Assembly (NCBI GenBank): GCA_014382585.1
Contig: JACNJL010000041.1
Span: 1-64,000, forward strand
Source of the DNA: Limisphaerales bacterium
Lineage (GTDB): Bacteria > Verrucomicrobiota > Verrucomicrobiia > Limisphaerales > UBA1100
Length of the DNA: 64,000 bases
Direction of reading: 5' to 3'
Below the pieces are notes generated by a model. The model saw nothing but the letters and a program-made list of their open reading frames with translations. It had not been told where the DNA came from and did not search any database. A program made the translations under genes and the position numbers. Below are positions 47,569 to 57,267 of this stretch, one piece after another; the first letter of the stretch is position 1; each line of letters starts with the position of its first letter.

Positions 47569-50276
47569 TGAGTGAGCCTTCACCTCTCACTGGCCGGAAA
47601 ATCCGCCAGGATTTCCTGGATTTTTTCAAAGCCAAACAGCACACCCTCGTGCCTTCCGCGAGCCTGATGCCCGATGCACCTAATCTGCTTTTCACAAATG
47701 CAGGTATGAACCAGTTTGTGCCGATTTTTCTCGGCGAACATAATTGCCCGTACACGCCCGGCCGCGCCGCTGACACCCAAAAGTGTATCCGCGCCGGCGG
47801 CAAACACAACGACCTTGAAGACGTCGGGATGGATACATATCACCACACGTTTTTTGAGATGCTCGGCAACTGGTCCTTCGGCGATTATTTCAAAAAAGAA
47901 GCCACCCAGTGGTCTTGGGAATTACTCACCGAAACGTGGGGGTTTCCTAAAGAGCGGCTGTACGCCACCGTTTACCAACCCGGCGAGGGCGACCCCGGCG
48001 AATTTGATCAAGAGGCACACGATTATTGGGCCGAAATTTTTTCCGACGCCGGTCTTGACCCCGCCGTGCACATTGTCAACGGCAACAAAAAAGACAATTT
48101 TTGGATGATGGGCGACACCGGTCCGTGTGGCCCGTGCAGTGAACTGCATATTGACCTCACCCCAAAGGGAGACACCAAGGGCAGCCTTGTCAATGCCGAC
48201 AGTGGTCAATGCATCGAAATCTGGAATCTGGTATTCATTCAATATAACGCCAATGCAGACGGCACATTTCCACCGCTTGCAGCCCGACACGTGGACACCG
48301 GCATGGGCTTCGAACGCGTCGCGGCCATCATCCAAACGACGAGTAATTTCACTAATTTCAACAAACCGGTTTCCAATTACGACACGGATGTTTTTAGCCC
48401 GATCTTTGCCGAATTGGAAAAGCTCAGTGGCCACCTATACACTGCCACGCTCCCCGTCCCGGGCCAGACGGAGTTGAGCGAACAGGAGAAAATCGATATC
48501 GCGTTTCGCGTGATTGGCGACCACATTCGGACGCTCAGCTTCTCCATTGCTGACGGAATTCTCCCCGGCAACAACGACCGTAACTATGTCCTTCGCCGTA
48601 TCCTTCGTCGTGCAGTTCGTTACGGCCGCACGCTTGGTTTCAATCAACCTTTTTTCTACCAGCTCGTGGATGTGCTCGTTGAGTCTATGGGCGATATTTT
48701 CCCGGAACTCCGAAAACGTAGAGAGACCATTCAGCAAGTTATTCGCACCGAAGAAGAATCATTTAACAAAACCCTCGACCGAGGCCTTGAACTGTTCCGC
48801 AATGAGGTAATAAGCCTCGATAACACAAAAAAGCTCACTGGTGATTTTGCCTTTAAGCTGTACGATACTTACGGATTTCCGCGGGACCTCACAGAGCTCA
48901 TGGCGCGCGAAGCCGGGCTCACGGTGGATCCCATTGGATTTGACGCGTTAATGGAGCAACAACGTGATCGCGCGCGGGCGGCTCAAAAAAAGTCAATCAT
49001 CAGCGTCAGCAACATTTCCCCGGATACGTTCACAAAATTTGTTGGTTTCGATCAACTCACTTCTAGCGCGACGGTTTTGGGGGTCGTCGAGGAAAAAACC
49101 CGATCCGCTATCATCTTTGACCGCTCGCCATTTTACGCCGAAATGGGAGGCCAAGTCGGGGACACAGGATCTCTTTCCGTTAACGGAAAAACCTGGGACA
49201 TCACGGAAACCCAGAAAACTGGCGATGCTTTTTTGCATTTCATAAAAGGAAACGGAGCGCCCGAGACGGGCACCACAGGTCAACTTCAGGTTGATCAGGC
49301 CCGCCGTGCCGCCATTCAACGCCATCACACCGCCACCCATCTTTTCCACTGGGCACTCCACGAAATTACCAGCAGCGACGCGTCCCAAAAAGGTTCGTAC
49401 GTTGGCCCAGATAAGTTAACCTTTGATTTCAACAGCCAAGCCCTCACCCCGCAACAACTGATCGACATTGAGCAACTGGTCAATGAACGCATCATTGAAA
49501 ACTCAACGGTGAGCTGGACGGAAACCTCCCACGCCGATGTCGCCAATCGAACGGATATCCTTCAATTCTTTGGGGATAAATACGGCGACACAGTTCGAGT
49601 GGTGCAAATCGGCGGAGAGGCAAATACGCTTGACGGGTTTTCAATGGAGCTCTGCGGCGGCACACATACAAACGCCACGGGCCAAATTGGCCTCTTTCGA
49701 ATCACTGGCGAGTCGGCCATCGCTGCCGGCGTTCGCCGCGTTGAAGCTGCGGCCGGGTTTGTCGCTGCCGAACAGGCACGCAACGATGCCGACCGCCTCC
49801 TCGCCTTAGCCGAATCTCTCAATTCCCCAATTAAGGACATTGAAAAAAAACTGGGGCAAATATTGGAGCAATCCAAGCAACTCCAGAAACAAATGAAAAC
49901 CCTCCAGCAAAGCCGCGCGGCCGACATCGCCAAAGGACTACTCGGGCAGGCGACCCGCGCAGGGAATATAAACTGCATCACTGCACATCTCGGTGAGTCC
50001 GACGGTAATTTTGCTCAAGCTGTGGCGGATGCGCTCAAGGGCCAATTTGAAGGTGTGGTGGTTTTGGGTGCGACCAGCAACGGCAACGTCGTGCTGGTGG
50101 CTACCGTTTCCGATTCGCTTACCGACCAGACTCAAGCGGGCAAATTGATTCAAGCCATCGCCCCCATCGTAGGCGGCAAAGGCGGGGGCAAGCCCACACA
50201 AGCACGCGGCGGCGGCAACGATGCCGGCAAACTTGACGAAGCCTTGGCCAAAGTGCTCAATATTTTAGTCCATTAA
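47568..50276 (+). CDS. alaS: Alanyl-tRNA synthetase
   Basis: Class II synthetase. The 902-residue product has the complete plan: aminoacylation domain (RQDFLDFFKAKQHTLVPSASLMP, TNAGMNQFVP, DTGMGFERVA), the editing domain with HHTATHLFHWAL and the CGGTHTNATGQIG zinc site, a coiled coil (KDIEKKLGQILEQSKQLQKQMKTLQ) and the C-Ala domain with GGKGGGKPTQARGGG. Its ATG shares the last A of the DUF6797 stop (TAATG). ribBA follows after 1 base. Confidence 0.97.
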   Translation: MSEPSPLTGRKIRQDFLDFFKAKQHTLVPSASLMPDAPNLLFTNAGMNQFVPIFLGEHNCPYTPGRAADTQKCIRAGGKHNDLEDVGMDTYHHTFFEMLGNWSFGDYFKKEATQWSWELLTETWGFPKERLYATVYQPGEGDPGEFDQEAHDYWAEIFSDAGLDPAVHIVNGNKKDNFWMMGDTGPCGPCSELHIDLTPKGDTKGSLVNADSGQCIEIWNLVFIQYNANADGTFPPLAARHVDTGMGFERVAAIIQTTSNFTNFNKPVSNYDTDVFSPIFAELEKLSGHLYTATLPVPGQTELSEQEKIDIAFRVIGDHIRTLSFSIADGILPGNNDRNYVLRRILRRAVRYGRTLGFNQPFFYQLVDVLVESMGDIFPELRKRRETIQQVIRTEEESFNKTLDRGLELFRNEVISLDNTKKLTGDFAFKLYDTYGFPRDLTELMAREAGLTVDPIGFDALMEQQRDRARAAQKKSIISVSNISPDTFTKFVGFDQLTSSATVLGVVEEKTRSAIIFDRSPFYAEMGGQVGDTGSLSVNGKTWDITETQKTGDAFLHFIKGNGAPETGTTGQLQVDQARRAAIQRHHTATHLFHWALHEITSSDASQKGSYVGPDKLTFDFNSQALTPQQLIDIEQLVNERIIENSTVSWTETSHADVANRTDILQFFGDKYGDTVRVVQIGGEANTLDGFSMELCGGTHTNATGQIGLFRITGESAIAAGVRRVEAAAGFVAAEQARNDADRLLALAESLNSPIKDIEKKLGQILEQSKQLQKQMKTLQQSRAADIAKGLLGQATRAGNINCITAHLGESDGNFAQAVADALKGQFEGVVVLGATSNGNVVLVATVSDSLTDQTQAGKLIQAIAPIVGGKGGGKPTQARGGGNDAGKLDEALAKVLNILVH

Positions 50277-50277
50277 A

Positions 50278-51516
50278 ATGCCCGGAAGGAAAACTACCGT
50301 AAAACAGAATAGGGCGCCCAAATCGCCCTTTGATTCCATCGAATCAGTCATCACCGACATTCGACGCGGCAAAATGGTGATTGTGGTGGATGATGAGGAC
50401 CGCGAAAACGAGGGCGACCTCATCATGGCCGGCGAACACGCCAACGCCAAGGCCATCAATTTTATGGCCAAATACGGGCGCGGCCTCATTTGTGTGCCCA
50501 CCTCCGGTGATCGATTGCGTCAGCTCGGTATCGAGCGAATGGTGCCGAGTAATCAGGAAACGTTCAAAACAGATTTTCAAGTCAGCGTCGATGCGGCAAC
50601 CGGAATCACTACCGGCATTAGTGCCAAAGATCGCGCCCGCACCATTCAGGTCATGTCCGATCCCACTGCCTTGCCTGAGGCGCTTGCCCAACCCGGGCAT
50701 ATTTTCCCGTTGCGTGCTTGCCCCGGCGGCGTCCTCCAGCGAGCCGGCCACACTGAAGCGGCGGTGGATCTTGCCAAACTTGCAGAATGCCGCCCCATCG
50801 GAATCATCTGCGAAATCATGAATGACAACGGCACGATGGCCCGGCTGCCACATCTCAAGCGTTTTGCCAAAAAACATGGGCTCAAAATTTGCAGCATTGA
50901 AGCCCTCATCAAACATCGCCGCGAGCGGGAAAAGCTCATTGAGAAAATCGAGGTCGTGGAAATGCCCACCGAATTTGGTGACTTCAAATTGCATTTGTAT
51001 CGCAGCGCATTGGACGACCAACATCATTTGGCGCTCGTCATGGGCGAGGTGGACTCAGTGGAAAATGTAATGGTTCGAGTTCATAGCGAATGCCTCACCG
51101 GTGACGTATTTGGCAGTATGCGCTGCGATTGCGGTCCGCAACTAAATCATGCCATGCAACAAATTGCCGATGTCGGCGCAGGCGTCATCGTCTACATGCG
51201 GCAGGAAGGGCGGGGTATTGGGCTGGCACCCAAAATGCACGCCTATAAATTACAGGAAAAAGGGTTGGACACCGTGGAGGCCAATCAGCAACTCGGTTAC
51301 GCGATGGACTTGCGCGAGTATGGTTTGGGCGCCCAGATTTTGGTAGACCTTGGCGTGCGACACATTAGGCTACTCACCAACAATCCCAAAAAAGTCGTGG
51401 GCCTCGAAGGATACGGCCTCGACATCACCGAACAACTGCCCATCCGCGTGCCGCCCAACAAACATAACAAAAAATACCTCGCCACCAAGCGCACCAAAAT
51501 GGGCCACAAAATTTAG
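50278..51516 (+). CDS. ribBA: Bifunctional DHBP synthase / GTP cyclohydrolase II
   Basis: Makes both riboflavin precursors: 3,4-dihydroxy-2-butanone 4-phosphate from ribulose 5-phosphate, and the pyrimidine from GTP. In the 412-residue product the RibB half (about 15-215) has DDEDRENEGDLIMAGE, CVPTSGDRL and GHIFPLRACPGGVLQRAGHTEAAVDL. The RibA half (about 220-400) has RVHSECLTGDVFGSMRCDCGPQL with the zinc cysteines, YMRQEGRGIGL and LLTNNPKKV. It lies between alaS and ribH. No FMN riboswitch is visible upstream, as alaS ends one base before. Confidence 0.96.
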   Translation: MPGRKTTVKQNRAPKSPFDSIESVITDIRRGKMVIVVDDEDRENEGDLIMAGEHANAKAINFMAKYGRGLICVPTSGDRLRQLGIERMVPSNQETFKTDFQVSVDAATGITTGISAKDRARTIQVMSDPTALPEALAQPGHIFPLRACPGGVLQRAGHTEAAVDLAKLAECRPIGIICEIMNDNGTMARLPHLKRFAKKHGLKICSIEALIKHRREREKLIEKIEVVEMPTEFGDFKLHLYRSALDDQHHLALVMGEVDSVENVMVRVHSECLTGDVFGSMRCDCGPQLNHAMQQIADVGAGVIVYMRQEGRGIGLAPKMHAYKLQEKGLDTVEANQQLGYAMDLREYGLGAQILVDLGVRHIRLLTNNPKKVVGLEGYGLDITEQLPIRVPPNKHNKKYLATKRTKMGHKI

Positions 51517-51518
51517 CG

Positions 51519-51986
51519 ATGCTCAAACCCACACAACGCAAACCTGCTAAAAGCGCAGCCAAACAATCCACCCGCATCGCCATCGTAGCCTCGGCGTACA
51601 ATGCAGAATTTGTCGATGGAATGATTGATGGCGCTCTGGAGGTGTTATCTGGCAAAGTGGAGTTGATCCGTGTCCCGGGTGCGTTTGAAATCCCAATCGC
51701 GGCAGCAGCCTTGGGGCGACGCAAACGGCTACGGCCGGCGGCAGTCATTTGCCTTGGCGTCATTTTGCGCGGCCAAACAACGCACGCGGAAAATGTGGGG
51801 CAAGCAGTAACCCAACAACTCGCAGAGCTGGCGGTGGAGACGGGCATCCCAATGGTTCATGAAGTACTTTTGCTAGAAAATAAGACTCAAGCCAAAGCCC
51901 GCTGCCTCGCCCCAAAAACCAATCGCGGAACCGAAGCAGCTTTCACCGCATTAGAAATGGCGCAGTTAATGGCTGAAATTAGCTAA
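51519..51986 (+). CDS. ribH: 6,7-dimethyl-8-ribityllumazine synthase
   Basis: Penultimate step of riboflavin synthesis, forming an icosahedral or pentameric shell enzyme. The 155-residue product shows IAIVASAYNAEFVDGMIDGA, VPGAFEIPIAA, the catalytic region GVILRGQTTHAENVG and NRGTEAAFTALEM. The usual GGTPHFE stretch reads GQTTHAE, so the substrate loop is somewhat unusual, but the histidine is kept. It starts 2 bases after ribBA. Confidence 0.93.
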   Translation: MLKPTQRKPAKSAAKQSTRIAIVASAYNAEFVDGMIDGALEVLSGKVELIRVPGAFEIPIAAAALGRRKRLRPAAVICLGVILRGQTTHAENVGQAVTQQLAELAVETGIPMVHEVLLLENKTQAKARCLAPKTNRGTEAAFTALEMAQLMAEIS

Positions 51987-52026
51987 AAAAAGCCTTTTAC
52001 GGCCAATTCGCAATCTAAACGCTGCC

Positions 52027-52044
52027 TTGTGAATTGTTTCACAA
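52027..52044. promoter_or_regulatory. CRP/FNR-family-like palindromic operator upstream of the cytochrome oxidase cluster
   Basis: TTGTGAATTGTTTCACAA is a perfect inverted repeat and contains TGTGA-N6-TCACA, the half-site layout bound by the CRP/FNR superfamily. It ends 113 bases before ctaA and just before a promoter-like pair. As an 18-base sequence it could also fold as an mRNA hairpin, but no T-run follows. Confidence 0.55.
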
Positions 52045-52049
52045 AGGGC

Positions 52050-52078
52050 TTGATTGAGGCTTAAGCCGGTGCTAATTT
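52050..52078 (+). promoter_or_regulatory. Weak promoter-like pair before ctaA
   Basis: TTGATT (52050-52055) and TAATTT (52073-52078) are separated by 17 bases and lie directly downstream of the palindrome. Match to consensus is partial. Confidence 0.3.
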
Positions 52079-52157
52079 CCCGCGCGAAGGGAGTGAGGTC
52101 AGCGTTTCCGGGGGTTCCAACCACTATTCCGGCGCTTTTCCATTTCACTTTCCGCTA

Positions 52158-53258
52158 ATGGCTACCGAAAAACACAACCCTTGGCTGCACCGATTATCTG
52201 TGTTCGCCGCAGCGTGCACGCTCCTCCTGATTGGCTTGGGGGCGATTGTCACCAGTAAAGAAGCAGGGATGGCCGTCCCTGATTGGCCACAGACGCTGGG
52301 GCACAATATGTTTCTCGTTCCATTCAATCTTTGGGTGGGTGTCTCGGGTATTTTCGAAGAACACGCACATCGGCTCTTTGCTTCGTTCGTCGGATTACTC
52401 ACCACTATTTTGGCGGTTTGGTTGTGGTTGCGCGATGACCGTAAATGGGTCCGTCGTCTTGGTGTATTTGCATTTTTTCTCGTAGTGGGGCAGGGCGTCA
52501 TGGGCGGTTTGCGGGTCACTGAAATGAATCAAAATTTTGGGATTGTTCACGGCATAACGGCTCAAATTTTCTTGCTGATGATGCTTTGCCTCGCATTGGC
52601 AACAAGTCGTTGGTGGATGCGAACTCCTTCTGCTGGAAACGATGAGCAACGAGCACCTCGCGTAGTGCGAATGCATTTCATTATGGCGTCAGTTTTGATT
52701 TTCCTCCAGTTAGCCTTGGGCGCCACAATGCGACATCAACACGCAGGGTTATCAGCTTGGGATTTCCCAAAAGCACACGGACAATGGTGGCCCGCCACGG
52801 ATACGGAATCGATTGCCCGCTATAACGCCGAACGCACCACGCTGAACAATCAATTGCACCACGAAGGTCAGCAGGTTTTCCTGATGACGGGCCGCGATAT
52901 TCTTCCATTTCATCTGACCCTGCAAATGGTGCATCGCGTGCTGGCGGTGTTAATCATAGCATTGGTCATCGGCACACTTATGGTGGCGCGAAAACGATTG
53001 GGCGCAGCACATTCGCTGAGTCGGCTCAGCCTCGTATGGTTTGGATTAATTGCAGTCCAAGTAGCGCTCGGGATTTTAACGGTGATCAAATATAAACCGG
53101 CCGATATCGCAACGTTGCACGTGGTGTGTGGCGCGCTCGCTTTAGGCGTGGGAGCAATGGGCACATTCATTTCACAGCGCAAACACCTCCCCTCACTCAT
53201 TAAGGAAGCCGCGCCTGAAAATAGTGCCGATGAAGCGAACATAGAGGCAGTCGTTTGA
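52158..53258 (+). CDS. ctaA: Heme A synthase (Cox15/CtaA)
   Basis: Membrane enzyme that converts heme O to heme A for the oxidase. The 366-residue product has about eight membrane helices and the paired heme-binding histidines: EEHAHRLFASFVG near residue 57, GIVHGITAQ, a HQHAG segment and MVHRVLAVLI, THLHVVCG-like TLHVVCGALALG. An extended loop (about 190-245) carries the GQWWPATDTESIARYN stretch. It is the first gene of the oxidase cluster; ctaB overlaps its stop by one base. Confidence 0.92.
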   Translation: MATEKHNPWLHRLSVFAAACTLLLIGLGAIVTSKEAGMAVPDWPQTLGHNMFLVPFNLWVGVSGIFEEHAHRLFASFVGLLTTILAVWLWLRDDRKWVRRLGVFAFFLVVGQGVMGGLRVTEMNQNFGIVHGITAQIFLLMMLCLALATSRWWMRTPSAGNDEQRAPRVVRMHFIMASVLIFLQLALGATMRHQHAGLSAWDFPKAHGQWWPATDTESIARYNAERTTLNNQLHHEGQQVFLMTGRDILPFHLTLQMVHRVLAVLIIALVIGTLMVARKRLGAAHSLSRLSLVWFGLIAVQVALGILTVIKYKPADIATLHVVCGALALGVGAMGTFISQRKHLPSLIKEAAPENSADEANIEAVV

Positions 53259-54175
53259 TGAAAGGGAACGAATCCATTGCTCAATCAGGGTCGGGCGTCT
53301 TGCGCGCGCAGTGGGCGGTGTGGTCCGAGTTGGTCAAACTGCGCCTCACCACGATGGTGCTAATCACTGCGGCGATGGGATTTCACCTCGCCTCGCCCGC
53401 AGCCGCGCCGATGAATTGGGCCTTATTATTTCATGCATTGCTGGGCACGGGTTTGGTGGCGTGTGGGGCGGCGGTTTTGAATCAATATCTTGAAAAAGAA
53501 TTTGATGCCAAAATGCCCCGCACAGCAGAACGCCCGATTCCCTCCGGTCGCATTCGGCCGGAGACAGCGTTGCTCGCAGGCGGCGCGATGGGCGCAGGCG
53601 GATTGGTTTATCTAGCCATTCTCGTCAATCCCCTCACCAGCGTGATTGGGGCGGTGACACTCGTTTCCTACATCGCGGTGTACACGCCGCTCAAGCGCGT
53701 GACCTCACTCAACACCCTCATCGGCGCTGTGCCCGGCGCATTGCCGCCGCTCATGGGGTGGACTGCCGCGCGAACGAACGCCACAGGAATTGCTCCCGAA
53801 GCATGGTCGTTGGTGGCGATTTTGTTCTTTTGGCAACTCCCACATTTTCTGGCTATCGCCTGGATGTACCGTGAAGACTACGAGGGGGCGGGATTTCGTA
53901 TGATTTCAGAGGGATCACAGGGCCGCGAACACACAGGCCGGTTTGCGGTGATCAGCTGCTTGGCGTTGTTACCCGCAGCCTTGTCGCCGTTTTTCCTAAC
54001 CATTTCAGGCTCAATGTATCTTGGAGGGGCATTGGCAATGAGCCTCGGTTTCGCATGGCTGAGTTTGCAATTTTCACGCGAAATGACTTTGGAATCCGCC
54101 AAGCGTTTGTTTTACTATTCGCTCCTTTACCTGCCGCTGTTGCTGGGGTTGATGGTTTGTGATCGCGCGACCTGA
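53258..54175 (+). CDS. ctaB: Protoheme IX farnesyltransferase
   Basis: UbiA-family membrane enzyme that makes heme O from heme B and farnesyl diphosphate. The 305-residue product has the prenyl-diphosphate site NQYLEKEFDAKMPRTAERPIPSGR (about 72-95), YTPLKRVTSLNTLIGAVPGALPPLMGW, and the second site MYREDYEGAGFRMI. ATG 53258 shares one base with the ctaA stop (TGATG). An upstream TTG also in frame is less likely. It works with ctaA for heme A supply. Confidence 0.94.
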   Translation: MKGNESIAQSGSGVLRAQWAVWSELVKLRLTTMVLITAAMGFHLASPAAAPMNWALLFHALLGTGLVACGAAVLNQYLEKEFDAKMPRTAERPIPSGRIRPETALLAGGAMGAGGLVYLAILVNPLTSVIGAVTLVSYIAVYTPLKRVTSLNTLIGAVPGALPPLMGWTAARTNATGIAPEAWSLVAILFFWQLPHFLAIAWMYREDYEGAGFRMISEGSQGREHTGRFAVISCLALLPAALSPFFLTISGSMYLGGALAMSLGFAWLSLQFSREMTLESAKRLFYYSLLYLPLLLGLMVCDRAT

Positions 54176-54195
54176 ATGAATTTTAGATTTTAATA

Positions 54196-56097
54196 ATGGA
54201 AACAACGACCCAACCCGAGACGGAACAGGACGAGCATGGTGATGATCACGGTCACGGCCACGCCGAGCAGAGCTTTCTCACCAAATACATTTTCTCGACT
54301 GATCACAAAGTGATCGGCATCCAGTACGGCGTCGGGTCGCTAGTGTTTTTATTAATGGGCTTTATTCTCATTATGGGGATGCGCTGGCAGATGGCAAAAC
54401 CGGATACACCGGTGCCGGTGCTCGGGCCAATTCTTGAGAAAGTTTACGCCCACGAAATCGCATTGGATGGCGAGGGCAAGACGGTTCCAATTTTCAAGGA
54501 CGGCAAAATCACCGCAAGCGGGTACAATCAATTCGGCGCGATGCACGGGACGATCATGGTGTTTCTTGCAATTGTGCCGCTTGGCTTTGCGGCGTTTGGC
54601 AACTACGTGGTGCCCCTGCAAATCGGTGCACCGGACATGTGTTTCCCGCGGATGAACATGGCCAGTTTCTGGGCATTCTTCGCTGGCTGTACCGTGATGA
54701 CTGTTAGTTTCTTTATTCCGGGCGGAGCTGCGCAGGCAGGGTGGACTTCGTATTCGCCGTTAGCCTCGGTGATCCCCACTGATGGCCAAAGTTATTGGCT
54801 CGTGGGAATGGTGCTTCTGATCACCTCTTCACTGCTGGGTGCGGTGAATTTTATCGCCACCATCATTCAATTACGCGCACCGGGGATGACTTGGTTTCGT
54901 CTGCCATTTTTTGTGTGGGCGCAGTTTGTAACCGCGTTCCTACTATTGCTCGCGTTCCCGCCACTCGAAGCCGCGGGCATTATGCAGCTAATGGATCGCG
55001 TTTGTGACACGAGCTTCTTCCTGCCCTCCGGCGTGTTCGCGGCCGGCACAGAGCCCATGAGTGTCAGCGGCGGCGGCAGCCCCTTGCTGTGGCAGCATTT
55101 GTTTTGGTTTCTCGGCCACCCCGAAGTGTACGTGCTCCTTCTGCCGGCCATCGGCATGGTAACGGAAATCGTCTCCAATAACACGCGCCGTCCTATTTGG
55201 GGCTACAAACTAATGGTCGGCGGCGTGCTGGTATTGGGCTTTTTGTCCTTCATTGTTTGGGCGCACCACATGTACCTCACGGGCATGAGTAGCAAAATCG
55301 CCACATTTTTCCAGACAACCACAATGATTATTTCGATACCGTCGGTGATTCTATTGACGTGTCTGTTTATGAGTTTGTGGCGAGGGGCAATACGATTTAA
55401 CACGCCCTCAATGTTCGCTTTAGCTTTTCTGCCAATGTTTGGCATTGGGGGTCTCACCGGTTTGCCCCTGGGCTTTAACTTCACCGATTTGCACTTACAC
55501 GATTCCTATTACGTGATTGCACACTTCCATTATGTGGTGGCCCCGGGGACAATTTTCGCACTGTTCGCCGGCCTTTATTACTGGTTCCCGAAAATGACCG
55601 GGCGGCGCATGAGCGAGTACTGGGGTAAAGTCCATTTCTGGGGTTCGCTGATTTTTATGAACATCATTTTTATGCCGATGTTCATCCAGGGCTTTGCCGG
55701 AATGAGCCGCCGCATGAGTGATGGCGGCGCAACCTATTCCATGATCAACAACCCGGACATCACCTCCGGCGCGCTCACTGATTCGGTTATGAACATGAAC
55801 TCACTCATCACTATGGGCGCCTTTGGCATGGGGCTCGTGCAGGTTGTGTTTATCGTGAACTTCTTCTGGAGTATTCGTAATGGTGAGAAAGTTAACAGCG
55901 ACAACCCGTGGAGAGCCACCACGCTGGAATGGCAAACCCCCACGCCCCCACCACACGGCAATTTCCTAACCGAACCGAAAGTCTATCACGGCCCCTATGA
56001 ATACAGTAATCCGGACGTGGACAATGGTGAAGATTTCCTCACTCAAAATGACCCGCATCAATCCGCAAGCGAAGATACCAGAGAGGCTCAAGCCTAA
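54196..56097 (+). CDS. ctaD: Cytochrome c oxidase subunit I
   Basis: Heme-copper catalytic subunit with 12 or more membrane helices. The 633-residue product begins with a His/Asp/Glu-rich head (EDEHGDDHGHGHAEQ). The active site has FWFLGHPEVYVLLLPA, with the His-Tyr cross-link pair, followed by the CuB histidines in WAHHMYLTG. The heme a and a3 ligands are in LHDSYYVIAHFHYVVAPG. The GHPEVY form with Glu marks an A-type oxidase with a D-channel. It is followed by subunit III after 17 bases. Confidence 0.96.
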   Translation: METTTQPETEQDEHGDDHGHGHAEQSFLTKYIFSTDHKVIGIQYGVGSLVFLLMGFILIMGMRWQMAKPDTPVPVLGPILEKVYAHEIALDGEGKTVPIFKDGKITASGYNQFGAMHGTIMVFLAIVPLGFAAFGNYVVPLQIGAPDMCFPRMNMASFWAFFAGCTVMTVSFFIPGGAAQAGWTSYSPLASVIPTDGQSYWLVGMVLLITSSLLGAVNFIATIIQLRAPGMTWFRLPFFVWAQFVTAFLLLLAFPPLEAAGIMQLMDRVCDTSFFLPSGVFAAGTEPMSVSGGGSPLLWQHLFWFLGHPEVYVLLLPAIGMVTEIVSNNTRRPIWGYKLMVGGVLVLGFLSFIVWAHHMYLTGMSSKIATFFQTTTMIISIPSVILLTCLFMSLWRGAIRFNTPSMFALAFLPMFGIGGLTGLPLGFNFTDLHLHDSYYVIAHFHYVVAPGTIFALFAGLYYWFPKMTGRRMSEYWGKVHFWGSLIFMNIIFMPMFIQGFAGMSRRMSDGGATYSMINNPDITSGALTDSVMNMNSLITMGAFGMGLVQVVFIVNFFWSIRNGEKVNSDNPWRATTLEWQTPTPPPHGNFLTEPKVYHGPYEYSNPDVDNGEDFLTQNDPHQSASEDTREAQA

Positions 56098-56114
56098 CCC
56101 AATTTACTGACCCA

Positions 56115-57260
56115 ATGGAAATCCCATATTACGACAAAGAACGACCCGACACCGGCCTGTACAATGGCAAGGCGGGGATTTGGCTTTTTCTCGCTTCGGA
56201 AGTAATGCTCTTCGGCGCGCTGTTTTCTGCTTACGTGCTACTGCGCGTTGGCGCCGAGCCCGGCACCTGGAGCATGGGGTTGATGAATCAATGGGTCGGC
56301 GCATTCAACACGCTCATCCTCATCGCCTCCTCCGCAACCATTGTGATGGCGTGGGTTTGCCTGAAACTCAACGACTGGAAAGGGTTTCGCAAATGGAAAT
56401 GGGCCACCGTCGTTTTTGCCTTCATTTTTCTCGCAGTCAAATGGAGCTACGAATGGCCCGCTAAATTCACCCACTATGATGTGACCTTTGCCACCAACGA
56501 ATCGGCCAAGAAAGTTTTTTCCGACGTCCTCGGAGAATCCTTTGAGGAACAGCAACAAGGCATTTGGGAAGATCGTTATGACCCCACTAAAGAAAATGCG
56601 GACTTAGTGGAATTGAAAGACCGGCCGCTCGATGGGCACATCGTGGCCTATATCGACTCCAATAATATTGAGCATTCAATTGACGAGGCGTGGGGGATCC
56701 CTTTTTGGAGCCACGCCTTCGCGTGGCGACATGACCGGAAAAATATTGAAAAAGAAAAAGACAAAAGCATCCGATATGACCAAGACGGCCGGCCGGTTTA
56801 CAAGCAAGGCCATTATCGGGACACTTTTCGTGACAAGGACATCCAAGCAATTATCCTCGTTCCGGCTCACGGAACATGGGACCGCAAACCTTCAGAAGAC
56901 AAACACGCGAGCCGCGCCACAGTTAAATATGCTGAAGCAACACACGATGGCAATCATGCGCACAGCGACACGCATGGACACCACCGCATCACCATCGCCC
57001 GAGAAGATATCAGCCGGCTTTCAAGCTATGAACCCGCGCACAGTACATTTTTTGCTACTTACTACACCCTCACCGGACTGCACGCGCTACACGTGTTAGG
57101 CGGCATTCTCGTAATGCTGTATCATCTTCTCCCCGTGAGTCGACGCGTTTACGAAAAAAACCCTGTGCAATTCACAAACCGTATTGAGATCACTGGCCTG
57201 TTCTGGCATTTCGTCGACCTGGTCTGGATCTTCCTGTTCCCCATACTCTATTTATTTTAA
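56115..57260 (+). CDS. ctaE: Cytochrome c oxidase subunit III with a large hydrophilic insert
   Basis: The 381-residue product is far longer than the usual approximately 200-residue five-helix bacterial subunit III. Family parts are present: KAGIWLFLASEVMLFGALFSAYVL (20-43), FNTLILIASSATIVMAWVCLK, and at the C-terminus FFATYYTLTGLHALHVLGG (322-340), ITGLFWHFVDLVWIFLFPILY. Between helices 3 and 4, residues about 120-308 form a hydrophilic insert with many charged residues and a His cluster (HDGNHAHSDTHGHH, 277-290). The insert would face one side of the membrane. No frameshift or repeat explains it. Confidence 0.92.
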   Translation: MEIPYYDKERPDTGLYNGKAGIWLFLASEVMLFGALFSAYVLLRVGAEPGTWSMGLMNQWVGAFNTLILIASSATIVMAWVCLKLNDWKGFRKWKWATVVFAFIFLAVKWSYEWPAKFTHYDVTFATNESAKKVFSDVLGESFEEQQQGIWEDRYDPTKENADLVELKDRPLDGHIVAYIDSNNIEHSIDEAWGIPFWSHAFAWRHDRKNIEKEKDKSIRYDQDGRPVYKQGHYRDTFRDKDIQAIILVPAHGTWDRKPSEDKHASRATVKYAEATHDGNHAHSDTHGHHRITIAREDISRLSSYEPAHSTFFATYYTLTGLHALHVLGGILVMLYHLLPVSRRVYEKNPVQFTNRIEITGLFWHFVDLVWIFLFPILYLF

Positions 57261-57267
57261 CCAGCTT

